Shown here: piece by piece, positions 34,091-43,771 of the stretch | Layout: each line of letters begins with the position of its first letter | Numbering within the stretch: position 1 is the stretch's first letter | Assembly (NCBI GenBank): GCA_001313365.1 | Contig: BBFS01000001.1 | Location: forward strand, 62,001-126,000 | Length of the DNA: 64,000 nucleotides | Origin: Paenarthrobacter nitroguajacolicus JCM 14115 | Lineage (GTDB): Bacteria > Actinomycetota > Actinomycetes > Actinomycetales > Micrococcaceae | Reading direction: 5' to 3' | Position numbers and translations under genes: made by a program | The notes under the pieces: model-generated | What the model was told of the DNA's origin: nothing | Database searches by the model: none | What the model saw: only the letters and a program-made list of their open reading frames with translations

Positions 34091-34371
34091 GGTTCCCTCC
34101 CCGATTGAGCACACGGCTGGAGCTCGCCTGCTTGTCACAGAGCCTGTTGATGTTGTCACAAATACGGTATAAGAAATGAAGAAAGTGAGATAGTTGTGTC
34201 AAGTAAACGGCTGGTTAAGACTTTGTAATCGTTCAATCCTGCCTTGTAGCGGCAACATCTGCGTGATAATGTTTCGCTTGCTATTGCATATGGGGGGGGT
34301 TCCACAAGTTATTTACGTAGCGGTTAGGCCGTCATTTACGTAGATTTACTCATTGATCTCAAGGGAAACAA
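34091..34371 (+). promoter_or_regulatory. AT-rich upstream region of the secreted-protein gene, with direct repeat
   Basis: About 280 bases, clearly AT-richer than the surroundings, with no convincing gene. The ten-base sequence ATTTACGTAG occurs twice near 34312 and 34334, 22 bases apart start to start, just upstream of the secreted-protein ATG at 34372. Two copies one helical-turn pair apart suggest binding of one regulator to the same face of DNA. The promoter must lie here. Confidence 0.45.
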
Positions 34372-34974
34372 ATGAAAAAGACCATCACAACTCTTATGGT
34401 TGCGGGAACCGTCATGTTCGCGGGTATTGCACCAGCCGCAGCCAGCACCTACCCGGCACCAGGCAATGAGCAAGGAACCGTCTCCGACGGAACGATTGAC
34501 CGCGGTGAAACCATCACCTTCTCCGCCAGCGGATACCTCCCGGGCGAAACCGTCAGCATCACTTTCGAGAAGAGGGGGGTGGACCACAGGGGGAGCGCTC
34601 CAGCGAACTTCAGCGTTATCGCCAACGGTGATGGCGCCATCACTACGAGCGTCACCTTCGAAGACGCCGGAAGCTTCATGATCACAGCCGTTGGTTCAGA
34701 GTCCGGAGTTACTCGCTCTGCGCGGGTGGCTGTAAACAACGGCAACCACGGACGCGGAAACAACGGCAACGGGAAGGGGAGTGGCAACCATGATTCCGAT
34801 TTCGTTGCTGTCTCCAGCGTCACGGACGCTCGTGCAGCAGTAGGGCCGGAGAAGTTGGCTACTGATCCCGGCCTCATAGTTTGGGGGGGGCTGGCTGGAG
34901 CAGGCGTCCTGACAGCGGGCGCCGCATCGGTAGTGATTGCACGCCGACGCTCTGGCGCCACGCCGTCCGATTAG
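34372..34974 (+). CDS. Secreted, membrane-anchored surface protein of unknown function
   Basis: A 200-residue protein with a Sec signal peptide (MKKTITTLMVAGTVMFAGI, cleavage near APAAAS), an Ig-like beta domain (GETITFSASGYLPGETVSITF), a low-complexity Asn/Gly/His/Lys linker (NGNHGRGNNGNGKGSG), and a C-terminal hydrophobic segment plus RRR tail. This resembles an LPXTG-like sorting signal, but no LPXTG is present; it looks like a simple C-terminal membrane anchor. Possible in-frame run effects are at 34574 and 34884. Function is unknown. Confidence 0.72.
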   Translation: MKKTITTLMVAGTVMFAGIAPAAASTYPAPGNEQGTVSDGTIDRGETITFSASGYLPGETVSITFEKRGVDHRGSAPANFSVIANGDGAITTSVTFEDAGSFMITAVGSESGVTRSARVAVNNGNHGRGNNGNGKGSGNHDSDFVAVSSVTDARAAVGPEKLATDPGLIVWGGLAGAGVLTAGAASVVIARRRSGATPSD

Positions 34975-34990
34975 ACATTATCCATAAAGG

Positions 34991-35031
34991 CAGGGTGGGT
35001 GTCTCTTTGAGGGAAAACCCACCCTGTTTTG
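34991..35031 (+). terminator. Rho-independent terminator after the surface protein
   Basis: CAGGGTGGGT and ACCCACCCTG are exact complements around a 16-base loop, followed by TTTTG. It follows the stop by 17 bases. Confidence 0.8.
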
Positions 35032-35507
35032 TTGCAACCCGCGAGTTTGGCTGGGTACTCAGAGGTGGCAAGGCGGTCGTCAATTCTTAGTTCTGAAAAT
35101 TCCGTTGAATTCTCTGAATAATTGACTTGAATTGGTAGCCAGTAGCGGCCCGATTGCTTCATGTATGCGCGGTCTTCCATGCCAACCTCGCGGATGTGAT
35201 GTGACTCCGGGATATGACTCCGGCCAGTCGGTTATGGCCCAGAGTCGTGCCGGGTTCGTTTCGCCCTGGGGGGAGTGCCAATCACTTCGTTACTTTACAT
35301 AATGTAGATTATCGGCGTTAAAACAACGGGAGTAGAAGTAGCTGCGAGAACTCCCGGCCCCCTGGCGTATCGGACGTTTTCGCAGGTCAGATGGGGTTCT
35401 TCGTACGGTCGAATCCCAGTGATGCTGTCCGGATTTGCGGCGTTGAGCGCTGAAGCTATACATTTCCTGCATCTAATGCATGTTTCCATGGTTTAGGGGG
35501 GGTTGCA
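35032..35507. other. Gene-free region left of the recombinase module
   Basis: About 475 bases with no supportable gene. It is AT-richer than average near 35090-35140 and 35285-35330. It contains the palindrome TACATAATGTA (about 35297) and, close to the recombinase start, TGCATCTAATGCA. It must hold the recombinase promoter and possibly the left end of the element. I see no matching inverted repeat on the far side. Confidence 0.45.
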
Positions 35508-36633
35508 GTGAGTGGTGCCGTTCCGGGTTTCGTTCCGCGGATGCTGGTGGACCCGGACATCGGTCTGTTCAGGCTGATGAACGGGCTTTCACGGCCATGC
35601 TGGATGGCTGGCGCGCGCAGATGCTGGCCCGCGGGCTCACGACGCAGACCATCAAACAGCGCTGCCAGCTGCTGGAACGGTTCCAGAAGTTCACGGGTGA
35701 GTTCCCGTGGCAATGGCGTCCGGCGGACATTGAGGATTTCCTGGCTGAGCTACGTTCCGGTGAGAAGCCGATCAGCCTGAAAACCTTACGGTCGTACAGC
35801 AACGCCGTGGCGATGTTCTGCGCCTACCTGACGCATCCTGGCTATGGATGGGGGGGCGAGTTCTGCGAACGCACTTTCGGCGATATACCAAGCCAGATCT
35901 GTTTCGAGTGGAACATGCCCAGGCACACCACCGACGACGCAGTGCCGGCGCAGCGGCGGTCATTCACCAAGACAGAACTGCAACGGCTCTTCGACTACAT
36001 CGACGATCTCATCGACCGTGAATACGAGGCCGGCACCAAACGCTGGCTGCCCCTGTTCCGTGACTCGGTGGCCTTCAAAGTCTGCTACGCCTACGGGCTT
36101 CGCCGACGCGAGATGACCATGTTGGATCTGGAAGACTTCGGCCCAAATCCCCATGTCAGTGAATATGGCCGCTACGGCGCCTCCAGGTTCGCTTCGCCAA
36201 AGGCACAGCAGGCTCCGGGCCCAGGCGACGTACTGTCCTGACCGTCCCGGAGTTCGACTGGGTCGTGGACCAGCTCCGGACCTGGACATCCGGCATGCGG
36301 GCGAAGTTCCCCCCCACGGCTGACCGCTCATCGGCGCTTTGGCCGAGCGAGCGTGGCGCACGGATGACGCTCGGTTCCTTCGGTGATGCCTTCGCCGCTG
36401 CCCGCGACGCCGTCGGATTGCCCAAGGAATTGGGCCTGCACTGTCTCAGGCACTCCTACGTGACCCACCTGATCGAGGCCGGCTACGACCCGGCATTCGT
36501 GCAAACCCAGGTGGGCCACTCGTACGCCTCGACCACCGGCCTCTACACATCGGTATCGTCGGACTTCAAGCAGAAAACCGTGCAGCACATGATCGCACGC
36601 CGCATCACCACCTTGGAGGACCCAGATGCCTGA
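35508..36633 (+). CDS. Tyrosine recombinase/integrase (module gene A)
   Basis: Site-specific recombinase of about 375 residues. The N-terminal SAM-like core-binding domain runs to about residue 110 (ERFQKFTGEFPWQWRPADIE). The catalytic residues are visible: Arg I in YGLRRREMTMLDL, the HxxR box in HCLRHSYVTHL, the late His in VGHSYASTT, and the nucleophile Tyr in GLYTSVSSD. GTG 35508 is the likely start. A lost G near 35578 and an inserted or lost base near 36170 interrupt the frame, and a C run at 36310 is in frame. Its stop overlaps the next ATG. Confidence 0.88.
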
Positions 36634-36979
36634 ACAGCGCCGGATCGGCTACCGCTGGAACCTGAGGGCCTGATGGCCAAGCGCAATCTCTGGAAAACCA
36701 CCGAACTGATGCCGCTTCTGCGATCCCGGGGCATCAACCTTTCGGAGAGCCAGGTCTACCGACTGGTCACTGCCGCGCCGGAGCGCATCCCGGCCAGGAC
36801 CTTCGCTGCGCTCTGCGACATCCTGGACTGCACCCCCAAACGACCTGTTCGAACCCTTCGTGGAGATGCGTGCCGCGGCGACAGCGAATGCACCACAGCG
36901 CAGCGAAGACATCGGAATCCAGCCCGGTAACCCGATCGCTAAGCGCATCCGACTCGTCAGTCCCGAGGACGGTGAGTAG
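36626..36979 (+). CDS. XRE-type helix-turn-helix protein (module gene B)
   Basis: Small Cro/C1-like DNA-binding protein. The helix-turn-helix reads LSESQVYRLVTAAPERIPAR, followed by FAALCDILDCTPNDLFEP. I start at ATG 36626, which overlaps the recombinase stop, because restoring one lost C near 36662 joins MPEQRRIGYRWNLRA to MAKRNLWKTTELM. ATG 36673 is the alternative. An inserted A near 36840 shifts the frame; the restored end is RLVSPEDGE at 36979. It overlaps the next GTG by eight bases. It may regulate the module or help recombination. Confidence 0.75.
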
Positions 36980-38491
36980 GCCACGCAAGCCAGAGGATCC
37001 CATCCGCTGGCCAGTCCCCCTGCGCCCGCTGCCGCCAGCACCACCAAACCGTCGCGAGATGGCCCGACGGCGGAATCTGCGGCTACTGCTATCAACAGGC
37101 AAAACGCACCAGAGGCACCTGCGTCTGCGGACATGAGGGCGTCCTGCCGGGCCTCATCGATCAACAGCCTGCCTGCCGTCGGTGCTCGGGAGTTCGGGTC
37201 AACATAGACTGCGAGGCCTGCGGGGCAGAGGAAGAACTCCACAGCGGAGGCCGCTGCTGGAGCTGCGTCCTCGCCATGGTTGTTGACGACCTGCTAACGG
37301 ACCCGTCGCGCGGAGTCATGGCACACGATCTCATTCCGCTCGCTACGGCACTGAAGTCGATGAAACGCGCCAACAGCGGCATCACTTGGATACAGCAAAA
37401 GCACGTCACCGACTTCCTCCGAAACCTCGCGGCCGCACCAAAGATCACGCATGAAAGCTTCGACGAATTGCCCGACTCACGGACCCGCGAATACGTCCGC
37501 GGCCTCCTCACCGAACACGGCGTGCTTCCCCCCCGCCGTGACGAACTCCGCACGCGTTACGAGAACTGGTCAGCACAGGCCCTCGACCGGGTCAACAACC
37601 TTGAGAACCGCGACATCATCCGCCGCTACATCCGCTGGCACCACCTACGACGGATGCACCAGATGGACGAAGTCAGCCGCGGCACCTTCCTGCGCGCCAA
37701 GCAGCAAGTGACCGTCGCCATCGACCTGCTCAACTGGCTCAACGGCCACGGCACCAGCCTCGCCGGGCTGACCCAGGCTCATCTCGACCTCTGGCAGGCA
37801 GAAGGACCCACCACCAGGCGGATCGCTGAGCACTTCCTGAAATGGGCCATCAAGACCAAAACCACGCCTGCAGGACTGACTATCACCCCGCATCGTCGGG
37901 GAACGAGCGCCAAACTCGACAAGACAGGGCAGGACGAAGCACTCGGCCGCGTGATCCACTCCCGCGGGCAAATCGAAGCACGAGATCGGCCGCCGCGATT
38001 CTCATCCTCGTCTTCGGGCAACAGGCAGAACGCATTGCCCGCCTAACCTGGGATGACGTGACCGTCACCGAAGAACTGGTCACCATCCAGCTGGGAACGA
38101 TCCAGATCGGACTGCCTGACCCCTTGGCTGAGCCCTGGCGGGAACTCGCCGCAAACCCCCGGCCACAACCTAACCGCCTCGCACCCCCAACACCGACTGG
38201 GTTTTCCGCGGCACCTCACCCGGCCAGCACATCCACCCCGGACACCTCACAACACGCCTCAGCAAGCTATTCAGCACCCGGGCCGCGCGACTGGGAACAC
38301 TCCACGAACTCACCAAGCTCGCACCCGTGGCCATCATCGCCGAAACCCTCGGCTACTCCCCCACGACCATCGAACGCCACGCCACAGACTCAGCAGCTGC
38401 CTATGCCCGATACATCGCAGCAATTAGTCGTTCAGTCCAGACAAAGGTCCTAGAGGCTAAGAGCGCCGACGCCTTGCTTGCCCCTGGCTGA
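36972..38491 (+). CDS. Zinc-ribbon recombinase-like protein (module gene C)
   Basis: About 505 residues. The N-terminus has six cysteine pairs in zinc-ribbon arrangement: CARC, CGYC, CVCGH, CRRC, CEAC and CWSC within the first 100 residues. A helical core-binding-like region follows (about 130-290). The C-terminus resembles the tyrosine-recombinase catalytic fold (QQAERIARLTWDD; ETLGYSPTTIERH; AYARYI), but I do not see a canonical HxxR box, so it may be inactive. GTG 36972 overlaps gene B. Frame joins: 37016, 37970, 38155, 38185. Function is unproven. Confidence 0.7.
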
Positions 38492-38555
38492 GGGCGGTGC
38501 CATGCTGAGCGCATTACGCCCCCGCGTGGCGTCGGCGAACAGGGGGGGTGGCAGG

Positions 38556-39173
38556 ATGCGATGGAGCAAGCCAAGACCGGAAAATCCCTGGCCGCAGGAC
38601 ATGGCGATCCGGGTGAACGATCTCCCGCACAACCTGACCCTCCTGCTGTTTGTGCGCCAGGCCTGGTCCATTGCCCCCCCGGACATGGACATCCCCGCCT
38701 CTAAGTCCAGAACCCGACTGCGGTCAATCCAGTCTGCCCAAATCAGCCGACGTCGACACATGGACCATCGCTGGAGGACTGCATGGAACCAAGCGTGGAG
38801 CTGGTATGAGATTGAAGATCCGACGCACCACCCCACGCCTGCTGAGATGCGCGAGTTCACTGACTCCAGTCAGGAATTGAACCCCTTCGTCCCACCCTTT
38901 TGGACTCAGCAGTATGGCTCCGAAGGCTTGGATCAGGGTGCTTATCAGGCTTGGGAACAACGGCTTATGCCAAAATTCCCACAAGATGCCGAACCTCGAA
39001 GTCTTCAGGAACTTATCCCCGCTTGGAAGAGCGGTATCGACACCATCATCGTCTTGCCATACAAGGGGGGGTACTTCGCCCAACGGCTGACCCGCCGGCA
39101 CTTAGCCGTCTCCGCTGAGACCAGAAACAACCCTGAGCAATACAGCCGGGCATTAAGAGAGAACACGCCCTAG
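38556..39173 (+). CDS. Hypothetical protein next to the recombinase module
   Basis: A soluble-looking protein of about 205 residues, rich in Trp, Pro and Arg (MRWSKPRPENPWPQD, SRRRHMDHRWRTAWNQAWSW). No known domain is apparent to me. The ATG at 38556 sits right after a G7 run; an in-frame ATG at 38502 is possible. It follows module gene C by 64 bases on the same strand and could be cargo or an accessory factor. The coding status is supported only by an open frame and plausible composition. Confidence 0.5.
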   Translation: MRWSKPRPENPWPQDMAIRVNDLPHNLTLLLFVRQAWSIAPPDMDIPASKSRTRLRSIQSAQISRRRHMDHRWRTAWNQAWSWYEIEDPTHHPTPAEMREFTDSSQELNPFVPPFWTQQYGSEGLDQGAYQAWEQRLMPKFPQDAEPRSLQELIPAWKSGIDTIIVLPYKGGYFAQRLTRRHLAVSAETRNNPEQYSRALRENTP

Positions 39174-39280
39174 CAACGCCCAACGGGTCAAATGCGTGAG
39201 ATCGAACGGACCTACTCCCGTCCCACGAATACCCGCGCATGCCAGTTTGGGAGTATCTCTGGGAAGCGGGTGGGGGCTGG

Positions 39281-39322
39281 TTGGTGTGGTCGCTATGAAT
39301 GCCTTCCGAGCGACCACACCAA
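39281..39322. terminator. Hairpin terminator between the unknown gene and uvrA-like gene
   Basis: TTGGTGTGGTCGCT (39281-39294) and AGCGACCACACCAA (39309-39322) are exact complements around a 14-base loop. The uvrA-like gene ends at 39331 on the minus strand, so this probably ends it. Confidence 0.75.
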
Positions 39323-39330
39323 TTGACGCG

Positions 39331-41732
39331 TTACACCGAGACGTAAGCAGCCAGGTGCTTGCCCGTTAGCGTTGGCTTATCCGTCACGAGCTCAGTCGGC
39401 GTTCCTGCGAAAACGATGTTGCCGCCGTCGTGTCCGGCGCCTGGTCCAAGATCAATGATCCAGTCAGCATGTGCCATGACAGCTTGGTGGTGTTCGATGA
39501 CAATCACCGATTTTCCGGACTCAACAAGACGATCCAGCATGCCCAGCAGGTTTTGGACATCAGCCAGGTGCAAGCCTGTGGTCGGTTCGTCCAGGATGTA
39601 AATGTCTCCCTTTTCGGACATCTGCGTTGCGAGCTTGAGCCGCTGGCGCTCACCACCGGACAATGTGGTGAGTGGCTGCCCCCAGCGTTAGGTAGCCAAG
39701 GCCAACATCGGCAAGGCGATCGAGAACCTTGTGGGCAGCCGGGGTCCGGGCTTCGCCCTCACTGAAGAACACTTCAGCCTCATCCACAGACATTGCAAGC
39801 ACCTCTGCAATATTGCGTCCACCCAGCCGGTACTCCAGCACAGATGCTTGAAAGCGCTTTCCTTCACATTCTTCACAGGGTGACTCAACGGTGGCCATCA
39901 CACCCAGGTCCGTGTAAATCACACCCGCTCCGTTACACGTTGGGCACGCGCCTCGGAGTTCGAACTAAACAGTGCCGGCTTGACACCGTTGGCCTTCGCA
40001 AAAGCCTTTCGAATGGGTTCCAGCAGGCCTGTATACGTGGCGGGGGTTGCTTCTGCGGGATCCGCGGATGGCGCCCTGATCAATGACCAGGACACCGTCT
40101 CGCTTGGCTACGGAGCGTGAATCAGCGAACTCTTGCCGGACCCAGCCACCCCCCCGGTGAGGACGCAGAGAACGCCAAGGGGGGGATGTCGACGTCGACG
40201 TTCTTGAGGTTGTTTGTTGAGGCGCCCCCCGGATTTCCAAATGACCTGAGGCGGAACGCACACTGTCCTTAATGGACGCCCGATCGTCCAAGTGGCGCCC
40301 GGTGATGGTGTCGCTCCCCCCCGCAATCCCTCAAGGTCGCCCTCGAAGCAAACTGTGCCGCCTCCGGTCCGCGCCGGACCCAGGTCAACCACGTGATCAG
40401 CGATCGCGATGGTTTCCGGCTTGTGTTCCACCACCAGCACCGTGTTGCCCTTATCCCGAAGCTGCAGCAGCAACTGGTTCATTCGCTCGATGTCGTGTGG
40501 GTGCAGGCCAATGGTTGGTTCGTCAAAGACGTAAGTAATATCCGTGAGGGACGACCCCAAGTGCCGGATCATCTTCGTCCGCTGGGCCTCTCCCCCGGAC
40601 AACGTTCCCGCGGGTCGGTCAAGGGATAGGTAACCCAATCCGATTCCGGCGAAAGAATCAAGGAGGTGCTGGAGGCCCTTGAGCAGAGGAGCTACGGAGG
40701 CTCATCAAGTTCGCGAACCCAGTCTGCGAGGTCGCTGATTTGCATGGTGCACACGTCAGCGATGCTCTTGCCCTTGATTTTGGAGGACCTTGCCTCGGGG
40801 CTCAACCTTGTGCCTTCGCATTCGGGACATGTGGTGAAGGTTATGGCCCGCTCCACGAACGCCCGAATGTGCGGCTGCAAGGCGTCTACATCCTTGCTGA
40901 GCATCGACTTCTGGATCTTGGGAATCACGCCTTCGTAGGTGAGGTTTATCCCCCTCCACTTTGATTTTGGTGGGCTCACGGTAGAGGAGGTCGTGGAGTT
41001 CCTTCTTGGTGAACTTTGCGATGGGCTTGTCCATGTTGAAGAACCCTGAGCCGCTGAAGATGCGTCCATACCAGCCATCCATGGTGTAGCCGGGGATGGT
41101 GAGGGCGCCTTCGCTCAAGGATTTGGTGTCGTCGTAGAGAGCCGTGAGATCAAAGTCGTTGACCGAGCCCATGCCCTCACAGCGTGAACACATGCCGCCC
41201 AAGCGATTGAACGAGGCCTTCTCGGTCTTTGTTTTGCCTTCTCCGCGTTCCACTGTGATAGCGCCGCTGGCCTTTACCGTGGGCACGTTGAATGAGTAGG
41301 CGTTGGGCGAACCAATGTGGGGGGGCTGGCCAAGGCGGCTGAACAAAATCCGCAGCATGGCATTGGCGTCCGTGGCGGTACCCACGGTCGAGCGCGGGTT
41401 GGAGCCCATTCGCTCCTGGTCCACGATGATCGCTGTCGTCAAGCCTTCAAGCACGTCGACGTCGGGCCGCGCCAGGGACGGCATGAAGCCTGTACAAAGG
41501 CGCTGTAGGTTTCGTTGATCATGCGCTGCGACTCTGCGGCGATGGTCGCGAAGACCAGTGAACTCTTCCCGGAGCCGGAGACGCCCGTGAACACCGTGAG
41601 CCGGCGCTTCGGGATCTCGATGCTGATGTCCTTCAGGTTGTTTTCACGTGCCCCCTGGACCCGGATCAAATCGTGGGTGTCCGCAACATGGGACCCGGGA
41701 GATTGCGTGTCCGTGCTCGTGGCAATAGTCAT
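39331..41732 (-). CDS. UvrA-like ABC ATPase (excinuclease/drug-resistance type)
   Basis: Tandem ABC ATPase of the UvrA family, about 790 residues, shorter than housekeeping UvrA. First half: Walker [15 protein letters not shown], zinc-finger cysteines MCSRCEGMG and TCPECEG, signature TLSGGEAQR. Second half: Walker [20 protein letters not shown] and CEECEG, signature [15 protein letters not shown], Walker [13 protein letters not shown]. Such short UvrA relatives are linked to resistance to DNA-binding drugs in producers. The start ATG 41732 has GGAG upstream. Joins at 39680, 39955, 40030, 40100-40215, 40310, 40370, 40690, 40955, 41318 and 41485. Confidence 0.85.
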
Positions 41733-41865
41733 GATTTCTCCATCTGTTAGGCGGCGTTGCCCAACAGTCCCCCCCGTCGGCGTCGCCTGGCTCTCTCTGA
41801 CCGGCAACGGTCAGTACGTTTGATTCTGCCATTGTCTTCCTCGGTTTACTCGCTAAGAATGAAGC

Positions 41866-43013
41866 ATGCCGGTATACATGAGGTCCCTTGAAACCGCCGT
41901 TCCGCAAACCATCCTTGTCCAGCAGCAAGCCCGTGACGTTTTCGCATCCCAACCCGGGCTTACAAGGCTGGGAACGCGCCTCGTGAGCACTTGTTTCGAC
42001 TCAGCAGCCATAGATACCCGGTACACCGCTGTAGCTGAGCTCAGCTTGATGCACATCCTCAGAATCCGCAGTTTTTCGATCCCGAAACCAATCGGGTCCT
42101 GAGTCCCAGCACGAAAGTCCGGAACGAGATCTTTGCAACTGAAGCCACCAAGCTGTTCGTGGAGGCCGGCAAAGCCGCAGTGGCTCAGCGCCCGGGATCG
42201 ACCTGGATGACATCACGCACGTCATCACCGTGTCCTGCACAGGATTCTTCAATCCCGGTCCGGACTACAAGGTGGTCAGGGCGTTGGGGGGGCTCAACCC
42301 TGCCGTCCAGCGCTACCACCTTGGATTCATGGGCTGCTATGCAGCTTTCCCCCGCGCTCAAGGCAGCCAAACAGTTTTGCCTTGCCGACCCCCACCGCGG
42401 TTGTGCTGGTGATTTGTGTTGAACTCTGCTCGTTGCACGTGCGGACCTCAAACGACCCGGACACGATCATGGGGGGGTCCGCGATATTCGGCGATGGTGC
42501 GGCGGCCGCCGTCGTAACTGCGCGGGAACTGCAGGGACCCGAGCCGGCCATCCGGCTGGACCACTTTGAGACGGTCCTGACGCCTGTGGGCGAGGAAGCG
42601 ATGGCCTGGAACATCGGCGACGAAGGATTTGAAATGGTCCTGGGCTCGTACGTCCCCCCCACATTATCGAGGAACACATCACCGGTGCCTGGCGCCGTTG
42701 CTCGCCAAGGATCCTTCAGTGGCGGGCCTCCCCCCCTACCGCGACATTACCCACTGGGCCATCCATCCCGGCGGCCGCAGCATCCTGGACAAGGTTGAGT
42801 CGAAGTTGGAACTCACCCAGCAGCAGTTGGTTCCGGCGCGGGAAACACTGAGGGAATACGGGAATATGAGCAGCGCTACTGTGTTGTTCGTCCTGAAGTA
42901 CATGCTGGAGCAGCCGGTCAGTGAACGTGAGGAGCGTATCTGTTCAATGGCGTTCGGCCCCGGCCTGACGGTGGAGACGGGACTTTTTACGCTGGTCTCC
43001 CCCTGCCCTGTGA
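41866..43013 (+). CDS. Type III polyketide synthase
   Basis: Chalcone-synthase-fold condensing enzyme. The catalytic Cys lies in HLGFMGCYAAFPALK, the His in HWAIHPGGRSILD, and the Asn in YGNMSSATVLFVL. The start MPVYMRSLETAVPQT and about 375 residues are normal for the family. Frames are joined at 42050-42075, 42200, 42280-42290, 42345, 42405, 42470, 42660, 42690, 42735 and about 43000. The end TLVSPAL is reached by treating C5 near 43000 as C4, and the stop then overlaps the next GTG. The product class cannot be told; phenolic lipid synthesis is the best guess from the neighbours. Confidence 0.87.
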
Positions 43014-43771
43014 GGCCTTGGGGGGGATCCCTTCAGGAGAGGGACCTGCATGCCGTCGAGGAGATGGACAAAGCTGATTGCGATCCCAAGCGCCTTAACA
43101 GGACTTACGCTCGTTTTCCTGTGGTGAACAGGTTGTTATCGGGGGGGTGGCACGGGACGTATCGTCGACGACTCCGTCCGCTGTTGGTAGCCAACGGTTC
43201 GGCGTCCGTGCTGGACATCGGAGGTGGGAGCGGTGATGTGGCCCGGAGCCTTGCGCGGTGGGCCCGGCGGGATGCTTCAGGCTCACAGTCACAGCGATTG
43301 ACCCGGATGAGAGAGCCTTTGCCTTCGCCTCCAAAGCGCCTCGCGTGGAAGGTGTCAGCTACCGTAAGGCACACAGCTCCCAGCTGGTCGCTGAAGGGCG
43401 GAAATTCGACGTCGTCATCTCCAACCACATCCTTCACCACCTGGATCCGGGGCAGCTTGCGGCGGTCCTCCACGATTCGGAGTTGCTAAGCCGGGGGGCT
43501 TTGCCTCCATAACGACCTCACTCGCAGCAACATCGCGTACCTGTTGTTCCTGGCGGGCTTTTGGCCGTTGGGCGTCGGCTCCTATATTTGCGGGGATGGT
43601 TTGACGTCCATCAGGCGCAGTTACACCGCGGCGGAACTGAAAGCCGTTGTTCCATCCTCATGGTCAGTGGAACGAAACGGGCCGTGGCACCATCTCCTCT
43701 TTCATGAAGGTCCGGTTCGTGAATTTCCCCCCCAAGCTGATGCCGGGCACCCATTGGAGGACCGTGCCTGA
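43010..43771 (+). CDS. Class I SAM-dependent methyltransferase of the polyketide operon
   Basis: Methyltransferase with motif I VLDIGGGSGDVARSLARW, an acidic TAIDPDERAFAFA loop and ISNHILHHLDPG. The GTG 43010 overlaps the polyketide synthase stop (GTGA) and reads VRPWGSLQERDLHAVEEMD once the G run at 43020 is taken as four. Joins near 43145, 43275 and 43500. The end EDRA overlaps the next start by eight bases. By analogy with Streptomyces srsB it would methylate a phenolic product; this is inference. Confidence 0.8.

Noticed and set aside
35400..35425. GGTCGAATCCC resembling a tRNA T-loop near the recombinase module
   Set aside because: No flanking stem pairing and no upstream tRNA body; therefore not a tRNA attachment site.
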